From Xanthobacter autotrophicus (GTDB taxonomy: Bacteria > Pseudomonadota > Alphaproteobacteria > Rhizobiales > Xanthobacteraceae): DNA of 64,000 nucleotides. Below, piece after piece: positions 18,002-26,456 of this stretch. Where the stretch lies: the NCBI RefSeq assembly GCF_043194295.1, contig NZ_JBAFVK010000003.1. One strand, written 5' to 3'. A program made the translations under genes and the position numbers. The notes beneath the pieces are model-generated. The model was not told the DNA's origin and did no database searches. It worked only from the letters and a program-made list of their open reading frames with translations. The stretch's first letter is position 1; the number at the start of each line of letters is the position of its first letter.

Positions 18002-18511
18002 ATGCCGAAGATCGATCGCCTGATGGTGGGCGAGGCCCTGGTGGGCGAGGGCAACGAGGTGGCGCATATCGACCTCATCATGGGTCCGCGCGGCTCCTCC
18101 GCCGAGACGGCTTTCGTGAATGCCCTGACCAACAACAAGGACGGCTTCACCACCCTGCTCGCCGTGGTGGAACCCAACCTTCTGGCCAAGCCCGCCACCG
18201 TGCTGTTCAACAAGGTGACCATCAAGGACGCCCGCCAGGCGGTGCAGATGTTCGGCCCGGCGCAATATGCGGTGGCCAAGGCGGTCACCGACTGCGTGGC
18301 CGAGGGCATCATTCCGGTGGAGGAGGCCGACGATGTCTTCATCTGCGTCGGCGTCTTCATCCACTGGGATGCGAGCGACAACGCGAAGATCCAGGCGTTC
18401 AACCATGAGGCCACCCGCCTTGCCATCGAGCGGGCCGTGAGCGGCACCCCCCGGCCGGCGGACGTGCTGGCGCAGAGCGCGAGCGCGCGCCACCCCTTCG
18501 CCGCCGGCTGA
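18002..18511 (+). CDS. fae: Formaldehyde-activating enzyme
   Basis: The enzyme speeds condensation of formaldehyde with tetrahydromethanopterin to methylene-H4MPT, the entry to H4MPT-linked C1 oxidation. The 169 residues match the family almost throughout: GEALVGEGNEVAHIDL, MGPRGSSAETAFVNALTNNK, AVQMFGPAQYAVAKAV, VFICVGVFIHWDA. His22 in the NEVAHIDL motif is the catalytic residue known for the family. The ATG at 18002 follows a GGAGG element. It stands alone: no mtd, mch or fhc genes are in the window. Confidence 0.95.
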   Translation: MPKIDRLMVGEALVGEGNEVAHIDLIMGPRGSSAETAFVNALTNNKDGFTTLLAVVEPNLLAKPATVLFNKVTIKDARQAVQMFGPAQYAVAKAVTDCVAEGIIPVEEADDVFICVGVFIHWDASDNAKIQAFNHEATRLAIERAVSGTPRPADVLAQSASARHPFAAG

Positions 18512-18544
18512 CGGGCACGCAGCCGACCGACCGCCCAAACGAAA

Positions 18545-18576
18545 GATGGCGCCCGGCCCACCGGCCAGGCGCCATC
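18545..18576. terminator. Hairpin between fae and a convergent small gene
   Basis: GATGGCGCC (18545-18553) pairs with GGCGCCATC (18568-18576) around a GC-rich loop. There is no T-run, so termination is inferred only from its position between two convergent stops. Confidence 0.5.
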
Positions 18577-18591
18577 CCGTAACACGCATCG

Positions 18592-18849
18592 TCAGCCCTT
18601 GATCTGGGCGACGAGATCCTTGGCGAACCAAGCGCCGGTGCCCGCCAGCACGGCCCCGAATACGAACGCCAGCGCTGGCCAGTGTGCCGCAGCAAGGCAA
18701 AGGCCCATCAGAAGGCCGGAGGCCGCGCACGAAAAGGCAACCACAAGAACCGCAGCGCTCTGACGCGCCGTATCATCACCTGCGGCGATGCTCCTCGCCG
18801 CGACACGTCCAATGGGCCGGCGTGGACGACCGTTCGTCTCGAATGTCAC
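18592..18849 (-). CDS. Small two-helix membrane protein
   Basis: I choose GTG at 18849 because GGGAGGGA lies just upstream, giving 85 residues. The first third is basic and polar (TFETNGRPRRPIGRVAARS); two hydrophobic helices follow (AAVLVVAFSCAASGLLMGLC and PALAFVFGAVLAGTGAWF). It ends AKDLVAQIKG. No family is recognised. The frame continues upstream to 18984 with low-quality sequence. Confidence 0.55.
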   Translation of the reverse strand: MTFETNGRPRRPIGRVAARSIAAGDDTARQSAAVLVVAFSCAASGLLMGLCLAAAHWPALAFVFGAVLAGTGAWFAKDLVAQIKG

Positions 18850-19280
18850 AATATCCCTCCCGCGCCCCGTCGTTGCGGGACCATTTTGTTGGAAGAAGAG
18901 TAAAGCAGAAATCCCGCCTGACTTCACCCAGTTCCTTGGTCGGGGGGTAATATATTCTTCCCGCACTGCGGTAGCGGGAGGCATTTCGCCTGCTGCACCG
19001 CACTACCGGCCAGCGATTTCGAGCTTTCGGCAAGGGGCTCCGCCCCACCTGTCGGCCGCGCCGGACGCCCAGACCGCGCCGCGTCGCCGGAGGGCGCCGC
19101 AGCACCGGATCTCTCCCGGACCACCCCCGCGCAAAGCACGGGGCTTTGTATTCCCGGCCCGGCATTGATGGCAAAGACAGTATTCCGGCCGTCCCGGCCT
19201 GATCGGCGACCAGACCAAGCGCGATGCTCCGCACTCCAGCCCCGGCATGCGGGAGCCCCTGCCCTTGCGGTGCGTGAACG
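18850..19280. other. Gene-free stretch
   Basis: This 431-base gap contains a CG-rich hairpin near 19035 (GGGGCTCCGCCCC) and several overlapping open frames on both strands, none with a ribosome site, family motif or plausible composition. I see no supportable gene or RNA. Confidence 0.5.
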
Positions 19281-19308
19281 GAAAAAGGCCCCGCGCGTGG
19301 CGGGGCCT
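19281..19308 (-). terminator. Rho-independent terminator of the DUF883-like gene
   Basis: On the minus strand AGGCCCCGC (from 19308 to 19300) pairs with GCGGGGCCT (19294-19286) and is followed by TTTTTC. It lies 25 bases after the stop of the leftward gene at 19334. Confidence 0.85.
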
Positions 19309-19333
19309 CGGTCAGATCCGGTCGGTGGGGCGC

Positions 19334-19657
19334 TCAGCGCCGCGAGCCGCTGGCCAGAATGTAGCCGGCGGCAAAGCCCACCAGAAGCCCCATGACTCCC
19401 GCGGACGAAAGCACCGCCGCCGCCGTGCCGGGATTCTCCCCGATGGCCTCAGAAACCGCGTGCGCCTGGCGACGGACCGTCTTGGCCGCGCCATTGGCGC
19501 GCGCCTTCACCGTTTCAAAGGCATCCTCGGCCTCTTCCGCTGCATCGGATGCGCGCGCCTGGAGGGATTTGCTGAGACGACCCATCTCATTCCTCAGCTC
19601 GATGATCTGCGCCTCGATCGTCGCGCGGGTGTCCTGGGCGAGATTTGCGTCGGCCAT
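19334..19657 (-). CDS. DUF883/ElaB-YqjD-like membrane-anchored helical protein
   Basis: The 107 residues form a long amphipathic helix (RATIEAQIIELRNEMGRLSK, then ASDAAEEAEDAFETVKARANG) ending in one C-terminal transmembrane segment (VLSSAGVMGLLVGFAAGYILAS). This is the architecture of ElaB/YqjD-type tail-anchored proteins, some of which bind ribosomes in stationary phase. Function here is inferred only from that resemblance. A single-gene unit with its own terminator. Confidence 0.8.
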   Translation of the reverse strand: MADANLAQDTRATIEAQIIELRNEMGRLSKSLQARASDAAEEAEDAFETVKARANGAAKTVRRQAHAVSEAIGENPGTAAAVLSSAGVMGLLVGFAAGYILASGSRR

Positions 19658-20032
19658 GATTCTCTATCCTCGATCGTTCGTGCTGCCACGGCGAAAGCCT
19701 AACCACAGCTGCGAGGAAAAACGTTGAGCTACACCAATCGTTCCATCTGATCGTTCCGTGCGATCTTTTTCATGTGCGCGTTCGAAGAGCCGCAGCGCCA
19801 GTCCACCCATGGGTAGGCCCTGCGTGCGCCCCATCGCCCGATTGTGCGATGCACCGCTTCAGCATGCTTGTGATATTGGCGCCCCGCCCGCCGCTTCCCA
19901 TTGCAGTCGGGTCCGGTGGAGTTATTGGATGTTCCGCACATGACGGAATGATCTGCGTTGCTTTTGATAACGCGCTCCGAGAAGCGGGCCACGCCCGAAA
20001 AATGCAACGGGGCCGTACCGGGAGAAACATCC
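19658..20032. other. Gene-free stretch upstream of the ABC binding-protein gene
   Basis: This 375-base gap presumably holds divergent promoters for the DUF883-like gene and the binding-protein gene. A GGGAGA element lies at 20019-20025. No gene or clear operator was recognised. Confidence 0.5.
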
Positions 20033-21037
20033 ATGTTTAATGTTCGGGCATGGGGCTCCGCAGCCCTTGCAGCAGCGTTTTTATTTGCCTCTCCGGCGGG
20101 CGGACGGGCCGAAACCGGCGCGGTGAAGATCGGCCTTCAATATGGCCTCGTCTACCTGCCCATCGTCGTCGCGGCCGAGGAGAAGCTTTTCGAAAAGAAC
20201 GCCAAGGCCCTCGGCCTGCCGGGACTGGACGTGGCGCTCAGCCGCATCTCGGGGTCCACGGGCATGAACGATGCCCTCCTGTCGGGCAGCATCGAGGCCG
20301 GCGCGCTCGGCTCGGCGGGCGCTCTCATCGCCTGGGACAAGACCCGCGGCAAGCAGCAGATCAAGAGTATCGCCGGGCTCTCGGTGGTCACCTACACGCT
20401 CTTCACCAACCGGCAGAATGTCAGCGCGCTGAAGGACTTCACCCCGAACGACAAGATCGCGGTGCCGGCCTTCAACTCGCCGCAGGCGATCTTGCTGCGC
20501 GTCGCCGCCGAGCGCGACCTGGGCGGCCAGGACAAGGCCAACGCGCTGATGACCGCCCTGCCCCACCCGGACGCCACCGCCGCCCTTCTGGCGGGCGAGG
20601 CCATCGGCGGCTATTTCGCCACGCCGCCGTTCTCCCAGATCATCGAACGCGATCCCCGGATGCGGAAGGTCCTGGTCTCGGGCAGCCTGTTCGGCGGCCA
20701 GGAGGCCACCGCCGCCACCCTCGCCGCGACCCAGCAGTTCGTGGATGCCAACCCCAAGGTGGCCGAGGCTTTGCTGCGCGGCCTCGCCGATGCCTGCGCG
20801 CTGATCCGCGCCGATCCGAAGAAGGCGGCCGAGATCTATCTCAAGTCGGAGGCGGTTCAGCTGTCGGCGGCCGACGTGGAGAAGATCACCACCGATGGCT
20901 CCATCGTCTACCAGATCGAGCCGCAGGGCATGATGACCTATACCAAATACATGTATCAGCAGGGCCTTTTGAAGAAGGAACCGCAGAAGTGGCAGGACCT
21001 CTTCTTCCCGATGATCGGTGACCGCAGCGGCAGCTGA
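20033..21037 (+). CDS. ABC transporter periplasmic substrate-binding protein (NMT1/taurine/nitrate type)
   Basis: The ATG at 20033 gives 334 residues with a signal peptide (MFNVRAWGSAALAAAFLFAS, then PAGGRAETG). The mature part starts KIGLQYGLVYLPIVVAAEEK, the typical NMT1-like start, and continues with ISGSTGMNDALLSGSIEAGA and PDATAALLAGEAIGGYFATP. The fold binds small organic anions or related compounds. Its ATPase and permease partners are very likely the genes at 26457 and 27294, separated by the regulator and the catabolic genes. The ligand is unknown but should match the substrate of those enzymes. Confidence 0.88.
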   Translation: MFNVRAWGSAALAAAFLFASPAGGRAETGAVKIGLQYGLVYLPIVVAAEEKLFEKNAKALGLPGLDVALSRISGSTGMNDALLSGSIEAGALGSAGALIAWDKTRGKQQIKSIAGLSVVTYTLFTNRQNVSALKDFTPNDKIAVPAFNSPQAILLRVAAERDLGGQDKANALMTALPHPDATAALLAGEAIGGYFATPPFSQIIERDPRMRKVLVSGSLFGGQEATAATLAATQQFVDANPKVAEALLRGLADACALIRADPKKAAEIYLKSEAVQLSAADVEKITTDGSIVYQIEPQGMMTYTKYMYQQGLLKKEPQKWQDLFFPMIGDRSGS

Positions 21038-21098
21038 TGCCTCAAGGTACGGAGACTGCCATGCGCCATGGCGGCCTCCGCGCCCGCGAACCTGTCGG

Positions 21099-21947
21099 TC
21101 ACCCGCAGTCGGTCACCAGATAGCGATCGACGGCGTCCTGCATCAGGCTCACCAGTTGGTCTTCGCGCCGTTCCAGATCCTCCAGCACGCCGGAGACAAC
21201 GATGGCCATGGGCCGGTTGCGCCGCTCGAGACCCGGCGGCAGCGAGACCGCAATGGCCCCCGCGCCCGGCGTCACCAGGGCACGCGAAAAGAAATAGCCG
21301 TCGCGCTGCGCCTGATGCACATGCTCCAGCGTCGCGCGCAGGTCGATGGGCGTGCGCCCTTCCGGCGCTTCCGCATTCGTGCGTGCCACCACCGCCCGGA
21401 TCTCCTTGTCCGCCGACTGGGTCAGGAGCGCAAAGCCGCTGCCCGACCAGGCGAGCAGCCGGCGCGAGCCCTGCGGCACGTGATATCGGATCGGCGTCAG
21501 CGCCTGGATCACATGGATGTATTGTGAGTAGATGCCGTTCCTCACCGCGAGGATGATGGTATCGTGGGTCTTTTCCGAAAGATCTTCCATCAGGCGCAGC
21601 AGTCGCCCGTCCTGAACCGGCCCTTCCTTGAGCCATGTCCCGAGCAGCGCCACCCGCGCCGTGGGCAGGAAGGTGCGCCGCACCCGGTCATAATCGAGAT
21701 AGCCAAGCTGGGCGAGGCTCTTGAGCAACGCCGAGGTGGAGGATTGCGGAAACTTGAGATGCGCCGCGATTTCCGTCACCCGCGCGTCCCGCTGCACCTC
21801 GTCGAAGAACTCCAGAATGCGCAGGACCCGGGCGGCGGACTTCACCACCGCGCCCTCTTCCATGTCCTCCACCGGCGGAACGACCCGCACGGCGCCTTCC
21901 TCCGAGGGCGGCCGGGCAGCCGCCTTGGCCTCGCGGGCATTCATCAT
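21099..21947 (-). CDS. IclR-family transcriptional regulator
   Basis: The start is placed at ATG 21947 (or 21944), which follows AAGGACC, giving about 282 residues. After a 30-residue tail the winged helix reads SAARVLRILEFFDEVQRDAR then VTEIAAHLKFPQSSTSALLKSLAQLGYL. The IclR effector domain follows (about 110-280: EKTHDTIILAVRNGIYSQYI, RRLLAWSGSGFALLTQ, AIAVSLPPGLERR). It is divergent from the acyl-CoA dehydrogenase operon with a palindromic site between them, so it probably controls that operon in response to its substrate or CoA ester. Confidence 0.9.
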   Translation of the reverse strand: MMNAREAKAAARPPSEEGAVRVVPPVEDMEEGAVVKSAARVLRILEFFDEVQRDARVTEIAAHLKFPQSSTSALLKSLAQLGYLDYDRVRRTFLPTARVALLGTWLKEGPVQDGRLLRLMEDLSEKTHDTIILAVRNGIYSQYIHVIQALTPIRYHVPQGSRRLLAWSGSGFALLTQSADKEIRAVVARTNAEAPEGRTPIDLRATLEHVHQAQRDGYFFSRALVTPGAGAIAVSLPPGLERRNRPMAIVVSGVLEDLERREDQLVSLMQDAVDRYLVTDCG

Positions 21948-21971
21948 CAAGGTCCTTAAGGGTTTCAGCAT

Positions 21972-22001
21972 CACATATATGATCTTTTCGCTACATATGT
22001 G
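21972..22001. promoter_or_regulatory. Candidate IclR operator
   Basis: CACATAT (21972-21978) and ATATGTG (21995-22001) form a perfect dyad with a 16-base spacer in AT-rich DNA between the divergent iclR and acyl-CoA dehydrogenase genes. Binding by the adjacent IclR protein is inferred. Confidence 0.5.
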
Positions 22002-22108
22002 CAATCCTCTTGCCCCACGCGGCGTCGGTGATGTCTTTTGCAAGCAGCAAAGCACCGGATCCGAGGTGACAGACCTCGGCAAAAATTGGTGCGGCAGGGA
22101 ACGCCAGA

Positions 22109-23260
22109 ATGCCAGATATGCGCTTCGCAACCGTTGCATTTCCCAAGGATGCCGAAGACCTGCGGCTACAGGTGCGGCGCTTTCTTGAAGCTGAGAAGGC
22201 GGACGGCCGCTTCGTTCCGCACCGTTCGTCATGGAACACCTTCGATCCCGACTTCAGCCGACGCGCCGCCAAGGCCGGCTATGTGGGATTGACCTTGCCC
22301 GAGGCCTATGGCGGCCACGCCCGTTCAAGCCTTGCCCGCTTCGTGGCGACGGAGGAAATGCTGGCCGCCGGAGCGCCGTGCGGCGCGCACTGGATCGCCG
22401 ACCGCCAGTCGGCGCCGCAGATCCTGCGCCATGGCACCCAGGTGGCGAGGGACCACATCATCCCCCGCATCTGCGCCGGCGAATGCTATTTCGGCATCGG
22501 CATGAGCGAGCCGGATTCCGGCTCCGACCTCGCCGCCGTGCGATCGAAGGCAGTGCGCGGGGCGGGCGGCTGGGTCCTCAACGGCCAGAAGATCTGGACC
22601 ACCAACGCCCACCGCGTCCACTACCTGCTGGCCCTCGTGCGCACCGGAGATGCCGGCGCGGACCGCCATGGCGGCCTCACCCAGTTCATCATCGACATGG
22701 CGGCGCCGGGCATCAGCGTGCGACCCATCCATGATCTGTCGGGCAACCACGAATTCAACGAAGTCTTCTTCACCGACCATTTCGTCGCCGACGATTTCGT
22801 GGTGGGCGAAGTGGGCGACGGCTGGTCCATGGTGACTCAGGAACTCGCCTTCGAGCGCTCCGGGCCGGATCGCTTCATGTCCGACTATCGCCTGCTCACC
22901 GAGCTGGTGGACCGCATCGGCCCGGCGCCCGACGCCCGGCAGGCGGTGGAGACGGGGCGGCTCGTCGCCCATATGGGCGCCCTCATGGCCATGTCCGGAT
23001 CGGTGGCGGCCCTGCTCGACCGGGACATCGTCCCCAACGTGGAAGCAGCGCTGGTGAAGGACGTGGGAACCGCGTTCGAGCGCGACATTCCCGAGGTCGC
23101 CCGCCGCCTGGTGGCGGTGGAGGCCAGCCTCGACGCGCAAGACGACCGCTTCGCCGAAGCGCTGGCCGACGTCGCCCTGCGCGCGCCCTCCTTCACCCTG
23201 CGCGGTGGCACCCGGGAAATCCTGCGCGGCGTCATCGCCCGCGGCCTTGGCCTGCGCTGA
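22109..23260 (+). CDS. Acyl-CoA dehydrogenase (subunit 1)
   Basis: This FAD enzyme of 383 residues oxidises an acyl-CoA to the 2,3-enoyl-CoA. Recognisable are GLTLPEAYGG, the FAD-loop FGIGMSEPDSGSDLAAVRSK, WVLNGQKIWTTNAH, VGEVGDGWSMVTQELAFERSG and a C-terminal SFTLRGGTREILRGVIARGL. It is followed after 11 bases by a second acyl-CoA dehydrogenase, the arrangement of heteromeric enzymes such as PimC/PimD. The partner CoA-transferase and hydratase suggest catabolism of a free carboxylic acid taken up by the linked ABC importer. The exact substrate is unknown. Confidence 0.9.
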   Translation: MPDMRFATVAFPKDAEDLRLQVRRFLEAEKADGRFVPHRSSWNTFDPDFSRRAAKAGYVGLTLPEAYGGHARSSLARFVATEEMLAAGAPCGAHWIADRQSAPQILRHGTQVARDHIIPRICAGECYFGIGMSEPDSGSDLAAVRSKAVRGAGGWVLNGQKIWTTNAHRVHYLLALVRTGDAGADRHGGLTQFIIDMAAPGISVRPIHDLSGNHEFNEVFFTDHFVADDFVVGEVGDGWSMVTQELAFERSGPDRFMSDYRLLTELVDRIGPAPDARQAVETGRLVAHMGALMAMSGSVAALLDRDIVPNVEAALVKDVGTAFERDIPEVARRLVAVEASLDAQDDRFAEALADVALRAPSFTLRGGTREILRGVIARGLGLR

Positions 23261-23271
23261 GGATCCCCCCA

Positions 23272-24405
23272 ATGCTTCATGCTCCTGCGTCCCCCCAAGC
23301 CGACCTCCAGTCCGAGCCGAACGATTTCTCCGCCATCCTCGCCGAGCAGACCGACCGTCTGCTCGCCCAGCACGTCACGCCGGCCTGCCTCAAGGCGGCA
23401 GATGGCGGCGTCTTTCCCGCCGCAGCCTGGGAGGCCGTCAGCGACGCCTGGCTTCCGCTTGCCCTGGTGCCGGAGGCTGCCGGCGGGGTGGGGCTCGACG
23501 CCCCGGCGGCCGCGCAAATCCTGCGACGGTCGGGCTATCACGCGCTGCCCGCCCCGCTCGCCGAGACCATGCTGGGGCTTGCCCTGTGGTCGGCGGCGGG
23601 GGGCGCGGCCGTGGAGGGGCCCGTGAGCCTCGCGACCGGCCTGCTCCGCCTCGCCTCCGGCACCATCCTGGCCGAAGGCACCATGGCGCATGTGCCCTGG
23701 GCGGGCGCGGCCGGCCACGTGCTGGCCATCGCCGAGGCGCCGGACGGGGCGCGCCACCTCGCGCTCCTGCCCCGCGCGGCCTACACCATCGTGCCGCGCC
23801 GCAATCTTGCCAACGAGCCGCGCGAGACCCTCCACATCGGCACGGCTCCACTCGGCCCGGATGCCCTTCTGCCCCTGCCCGCTCCCCTTGCCGGGCCGGA
23901 TGGGCTGATGCTGTTCGGCGCTTTCGCGCGGGCCCAGCAGATGGCGGGGGCAATGGAGCGCTGCCTCGACCTCGCCGTCGCCTATGCCAACGAGCGCAAG
24001 CAGTTCGGCAAGCCCATCGGGCGCTTCCAGGCGGTGCAGCAGATGCTGGCGGTGGCCGCCGGGGAGAGCGCGGCCGCCGGCGCGGCCGCCCAGGTCGCCG
24101 CCGCCGCGTGGAACACGGACCAGTTCCCCCTCGCCGTCGCCATCGCCAAGGCCCGCTGCGGGGAAGCCGCCGGCAAGGTCGCGGAGATCTGCCACCAGGT
24201 GCATGGCGCCATGGGGTTCACGCAAGAGCACGTGCTGCATTTCATCACCCGCCGCCTGTGGGCCTGGCGCGACGAATGCGGCAACGACGCCCACTGGCAG
24301 GAGCGGATCGGCCGGATGGTGTGCGCGCAGGGAGGCGCGGCGCTCTGGCCGCGGCTCGTGGCGCTGCGCGCCGCTGCCAACGGCGACAGGGGGACACAGC
24401 CGTGA
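23272..24405 (+). CDS. Acyl-CoA dehydrogenase (subunit 2)
   Basis: The 377-residue paralogue is more divergent than its neighbour. The N-terminal half is Ala-rich with weak motifs (LALVPEAAGGVGLDAPAA). The C-terminal half is clear: AVAYANERKQFGKPIGRFQA, then CHQVHGAMGFTQEHVLHFIT and RRLWAWRDECGND, the region that contacts FAD in this family. It probably forms a heteromer with the upstream gene product. Its stop overlaps the GTG start of the CoA-transferase gene (GTGA), showing translational coupling. Confidence 0.88.
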   Translation: MLHAPASPQADLQSEPNDFSAILAEQTDRLLAQHVTPACLKAADGGVFPAAAWEAVSDAWLPLALVPEAAGGVGLDAPAAAQILRRSGYHALPAPLAETMLGLALWSAAGGAAVEGPVSLATGLLRLASGTILAEGTMAHVPWAGAAGHVLAIAEAPDGARHLALLPRAAYTIVPRRNLANEPRETLHIGTAPLGPDALLPLPAPLAGPDGLMLFGAFARAQQMAGAMERCLDLAVAYANERKQFGKPIGRFQAVQQMLAVAAGESAAAGAAAQVAAAAWNTDQFPLAVAIAKARCGEAAGKVAEICHQVHGAMGFTQEHVLHFITRRLWAWRDECGNDAHWQERIGRMVCAQGGAALWPRLVALRAAANGDRGTQP

Positions 24406-25628
24406 CAGGGAAGGCAAAACGCGTGGGGCCACTGGCGGGCGTGCGGGTGATCGATCTCACCAACGTCATCATGGGGCCGTTCGCGACCCACATTCTGGCC
24501 GACCTCGGGGCCGACGTGATCAAGGTGGAAGCGCCGGAGGGCGACACCTTCCGCAGCTACCGGCCGGCGCGCCACACCGCCATGGCCGGCAACTTCCTGC
24601 ACCTCAACCGCAACAAGCGCTCCATCGTGCTGGACCTGAAGACGCCCGCGGCCCGCGCGGCGCTCGACCAGCTCATCGCGGGGGCGGATGTCTTCGTCCA
24701 CGCCATGCGCCCGGCAGCGGCGGAGCGCCTGGGCTATGGCCATGCGCACGTGAGCCAGTTGCGCCCCGACATCGTCTATTGCGGCGCCTACGGCTTCGGC
24801 GCCGAGGGCCGCTATGCGGAAAAGGCGGCCTACGACGACATCATCCAGGCCGGCTCCGGCCTCTCCGCCCTGCAAAATGCCATGCACGGCGCGCCCGGCT
24901 ACCTGCCCACGGTGCTGTGCGACAAGATCGCGGGCCAGGCCATCGCCTATTCCATCATCGCCGCCCTGTTCCAGCGGGCCTCCGGCGGCGGCGGCCAGGC
25001 CATCGAGGTGCCCATGTTCGAGACCATGGTGGAGTTCAACCTGATCGAGCACATGATGGGCTCGGCCTTCGAGCCCCCGCTCGGCCCGCCCGGCTTCAAC
25101 CGCGTCATCTCCCATCACCGCAAGCCCTATGCGACGCGGGACGGCTATGCCTGCATCCTGCCCTATTCGGACCGCAACTGGCAGGACTTCTTCGACTTCA
25201 CCCGCCGCGCCGAGTTCAAGGGCGACCCCCGCTTCGCCAACCTGGGCGAGCGGGTGCAGAACATCGACGTGCTCTATGCGGTGGTGGAGGAAGAGGCGGC
25301 CCGGCGCACCACCGCCGAGTGGATCGCCTTCTGCGATCGCGTCTCCATCCCCTGCATGCCGGTGAACGACCTCGTCGACCTGTTCGAAGATTTACACCTT
25401 CGGGATGTCGGCTTCTTCTCGGTCGCCGAGCATCCCAGCGAGGGCGCCTACCGCGTGATGCGCCGGCCGGTCTCGTTCAGCTCCGCGCCGTTCGAGATCC
25501 GCCATCACGCCCCCGGCCTCGGCGCGCAGACCCGGGAAATTCTCGAGGAGGCCGGCTTGCCCGAAGAGACCATCCGGGCTTTGACCGGCCAGCCGAGTTG
25601 CGACACACCCATGGAGCAGATTTCGTGA
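24402..25628 (+). CDS. Class III (CaiB/BaiF) CoA-transferase
   Basis: The GTG at 24402 gives 408 residues. The protein moves CoA from an acyl-CoA donor to a free acid and so would activate the substrate of the pathway. Motifs: VRVIDLTNVIMGPFATHIL, ADLGADVIKVEAPEGD, FLHLNRNKRSIVLDLK, and the catalytic Asp145 in AAYDDIIQAGSG, followed by DKIAGQAIAYSIIAALFQR. GTGA overlaps couple it at both ends to the acyl-CoA dehydrogenase and enoyl-CoA hydratase genes. Confidence 0.92.
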   Translation: MTGKAKRVGPLAGVRVIDLTNVIMGPFATHILADLGADVIKVEAPEGDTFRSYRPARHTAMAGNFLHLNRNKRSIVLDLKTPAARAALDQLIAGADVFVHAMRPAAAERLGYGHAHVSQLRPDIVYCGAYGFGAEGRYAEKAAYDDIIQAGSGLSALQNAMHGAPGYLPTVLCDKIAGQAIAYSIIAALFQRASGGGGQAIEVPMFETMVEFNLIEHMMGSAFEPPLGPPGFNRVISHHRKPYATRDGYACILPYSDRNWQDFFDFTRRAEFKGDPRFANLGERVQNIDVLYAVVEEEAARRTTAEWIAFCDRVSIPCMPVNDLVDLFEDLHLRDVGFFSVAEHPSEGAYRVMRRPVSFSSAPFEIRHHAPGLGAQTREILEEAGLPEETIRALTGQPSCDTPMEQIS

Positions 25629-26401
25629 GCGAACACCTGAAGTTCAGCGTCGAGGACGACATCGCCACCATCCTGCTCGACCGTCCCGAGCGCATGAACG
25701 CCTTCACCTTCGAGATGATCGCCGCCTGGACCGAGGCGCTCCAGCAGTGCCGCACCGATCCCGCCGTGAAAGTGGTGGTGGTGACCGGCGCCGGCAGCGC
25801 CTTCTGCAGCGGCGGCGACATCGTCGAGATGGGCGACCGACTGGCCCAGCAGCCGGCCCAGCGCAAAGCGGAATTGTTCGAGAAGGTCCAACGCATTCCG
25901 CTCACCCTCGAGGACCTCGACAAGCCGGTGATCGCCGCCCTGAACGGCGTCGCGACCGGTGCCGGCCTCGACCTCGCGCTCATGTGCGACATGCGCTATG
26001 CCGCCAGAAGCGCCCGCTTCGCCGAGACCTACATGAAGGTCGGGCTGGTGCCGGGCGCGGGCGGAGCCCACTTCCTGCCCCGCCTCGTCGGCACCGCCAA
26101 GGCGCTGGAAATGTTCTTCACCGGCGATTTCGTGGATGCCGAGGAAGCCCTGCGCATCGGCATGGTCAACAAGGTCTTCGACGACGACCGGCTGATGGAA
26201 GACGTCATGGGGATCGCCCGCAGGATCGCCCGCGCGCCGGAACTGCCCATCCGCTTCATCAAGCGCGCCATCTACCAGGGCATGCGCAACGACCTGCGGA
26301 CCAATCTTGACCTGATCTCGTCGCACTACGCGGTGGTCACATCCACCGACGAGCACAAGGCGGCGGTCCATCGCTTCATCACCGCTCGCGACAAGACCTG
26401 A
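25625..26401 (+). CDS. Enoyl-CoA hydratase/isomerase family protein
   Basis: The GTG at 25625 gives 258 residues of the crotonase fold. Seen are TILLDRPERMNAFTFEMI, the oxyanion-hole segment VTGAGSAFCSGGDIVEMGD, IAALNGVATGAGLDLALMCD, and FAETYMKVGLVPGAGGAHFL. It probably hydrates the enoyl-CoA made by the upstream dehydrogenases, the second step of beta-oxidation. No 3-hydroxyacyl-CoA dehydrogenase or thiolase follows intact; a thiolase remnant lies at 29.6 kb. Confidence 0.9.
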   Translation: MSEHLKFSVEDDIATILLDRPERMNAFTFEMIAAWTEALQQCRTDPAVKVVVVTGAGSAFCSGGDIVEMGDRLAQQPAQRKAELFEKVQRIPLTLEDLDKPVIAALNGVATGAGLDLALMCDMRYAARSARFAETYMKVGLVPGAGGAHFLPRLVGTAKALEMFFTGDFVDAEEALRIGMVNKVFDDDRLMEDVMGIARRIARAPELPIRFIKRAIYQGMRNDLRTNLDLISSHYAVVTSTDEHKAAVHRFITARDKT

Positions 26402-26456
26402 CACATGCCTGCTCGAACCCGCCCGCCAGAGGCGAACGAGCCGAAAGGGGAGGATC

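Noticed and set aside
18788..19168. 126-codon frame upstream of the DUF883-like gene
   Set aside because: No ribosome site, no family resemblance and overlap with the small membrane protein gene on the other strand.
22885..24432. 515-codon open frame on the minus strand
   Set aside because: It lies over both acyl-CoA dehydrogenase genes in antisense and shows no family features.
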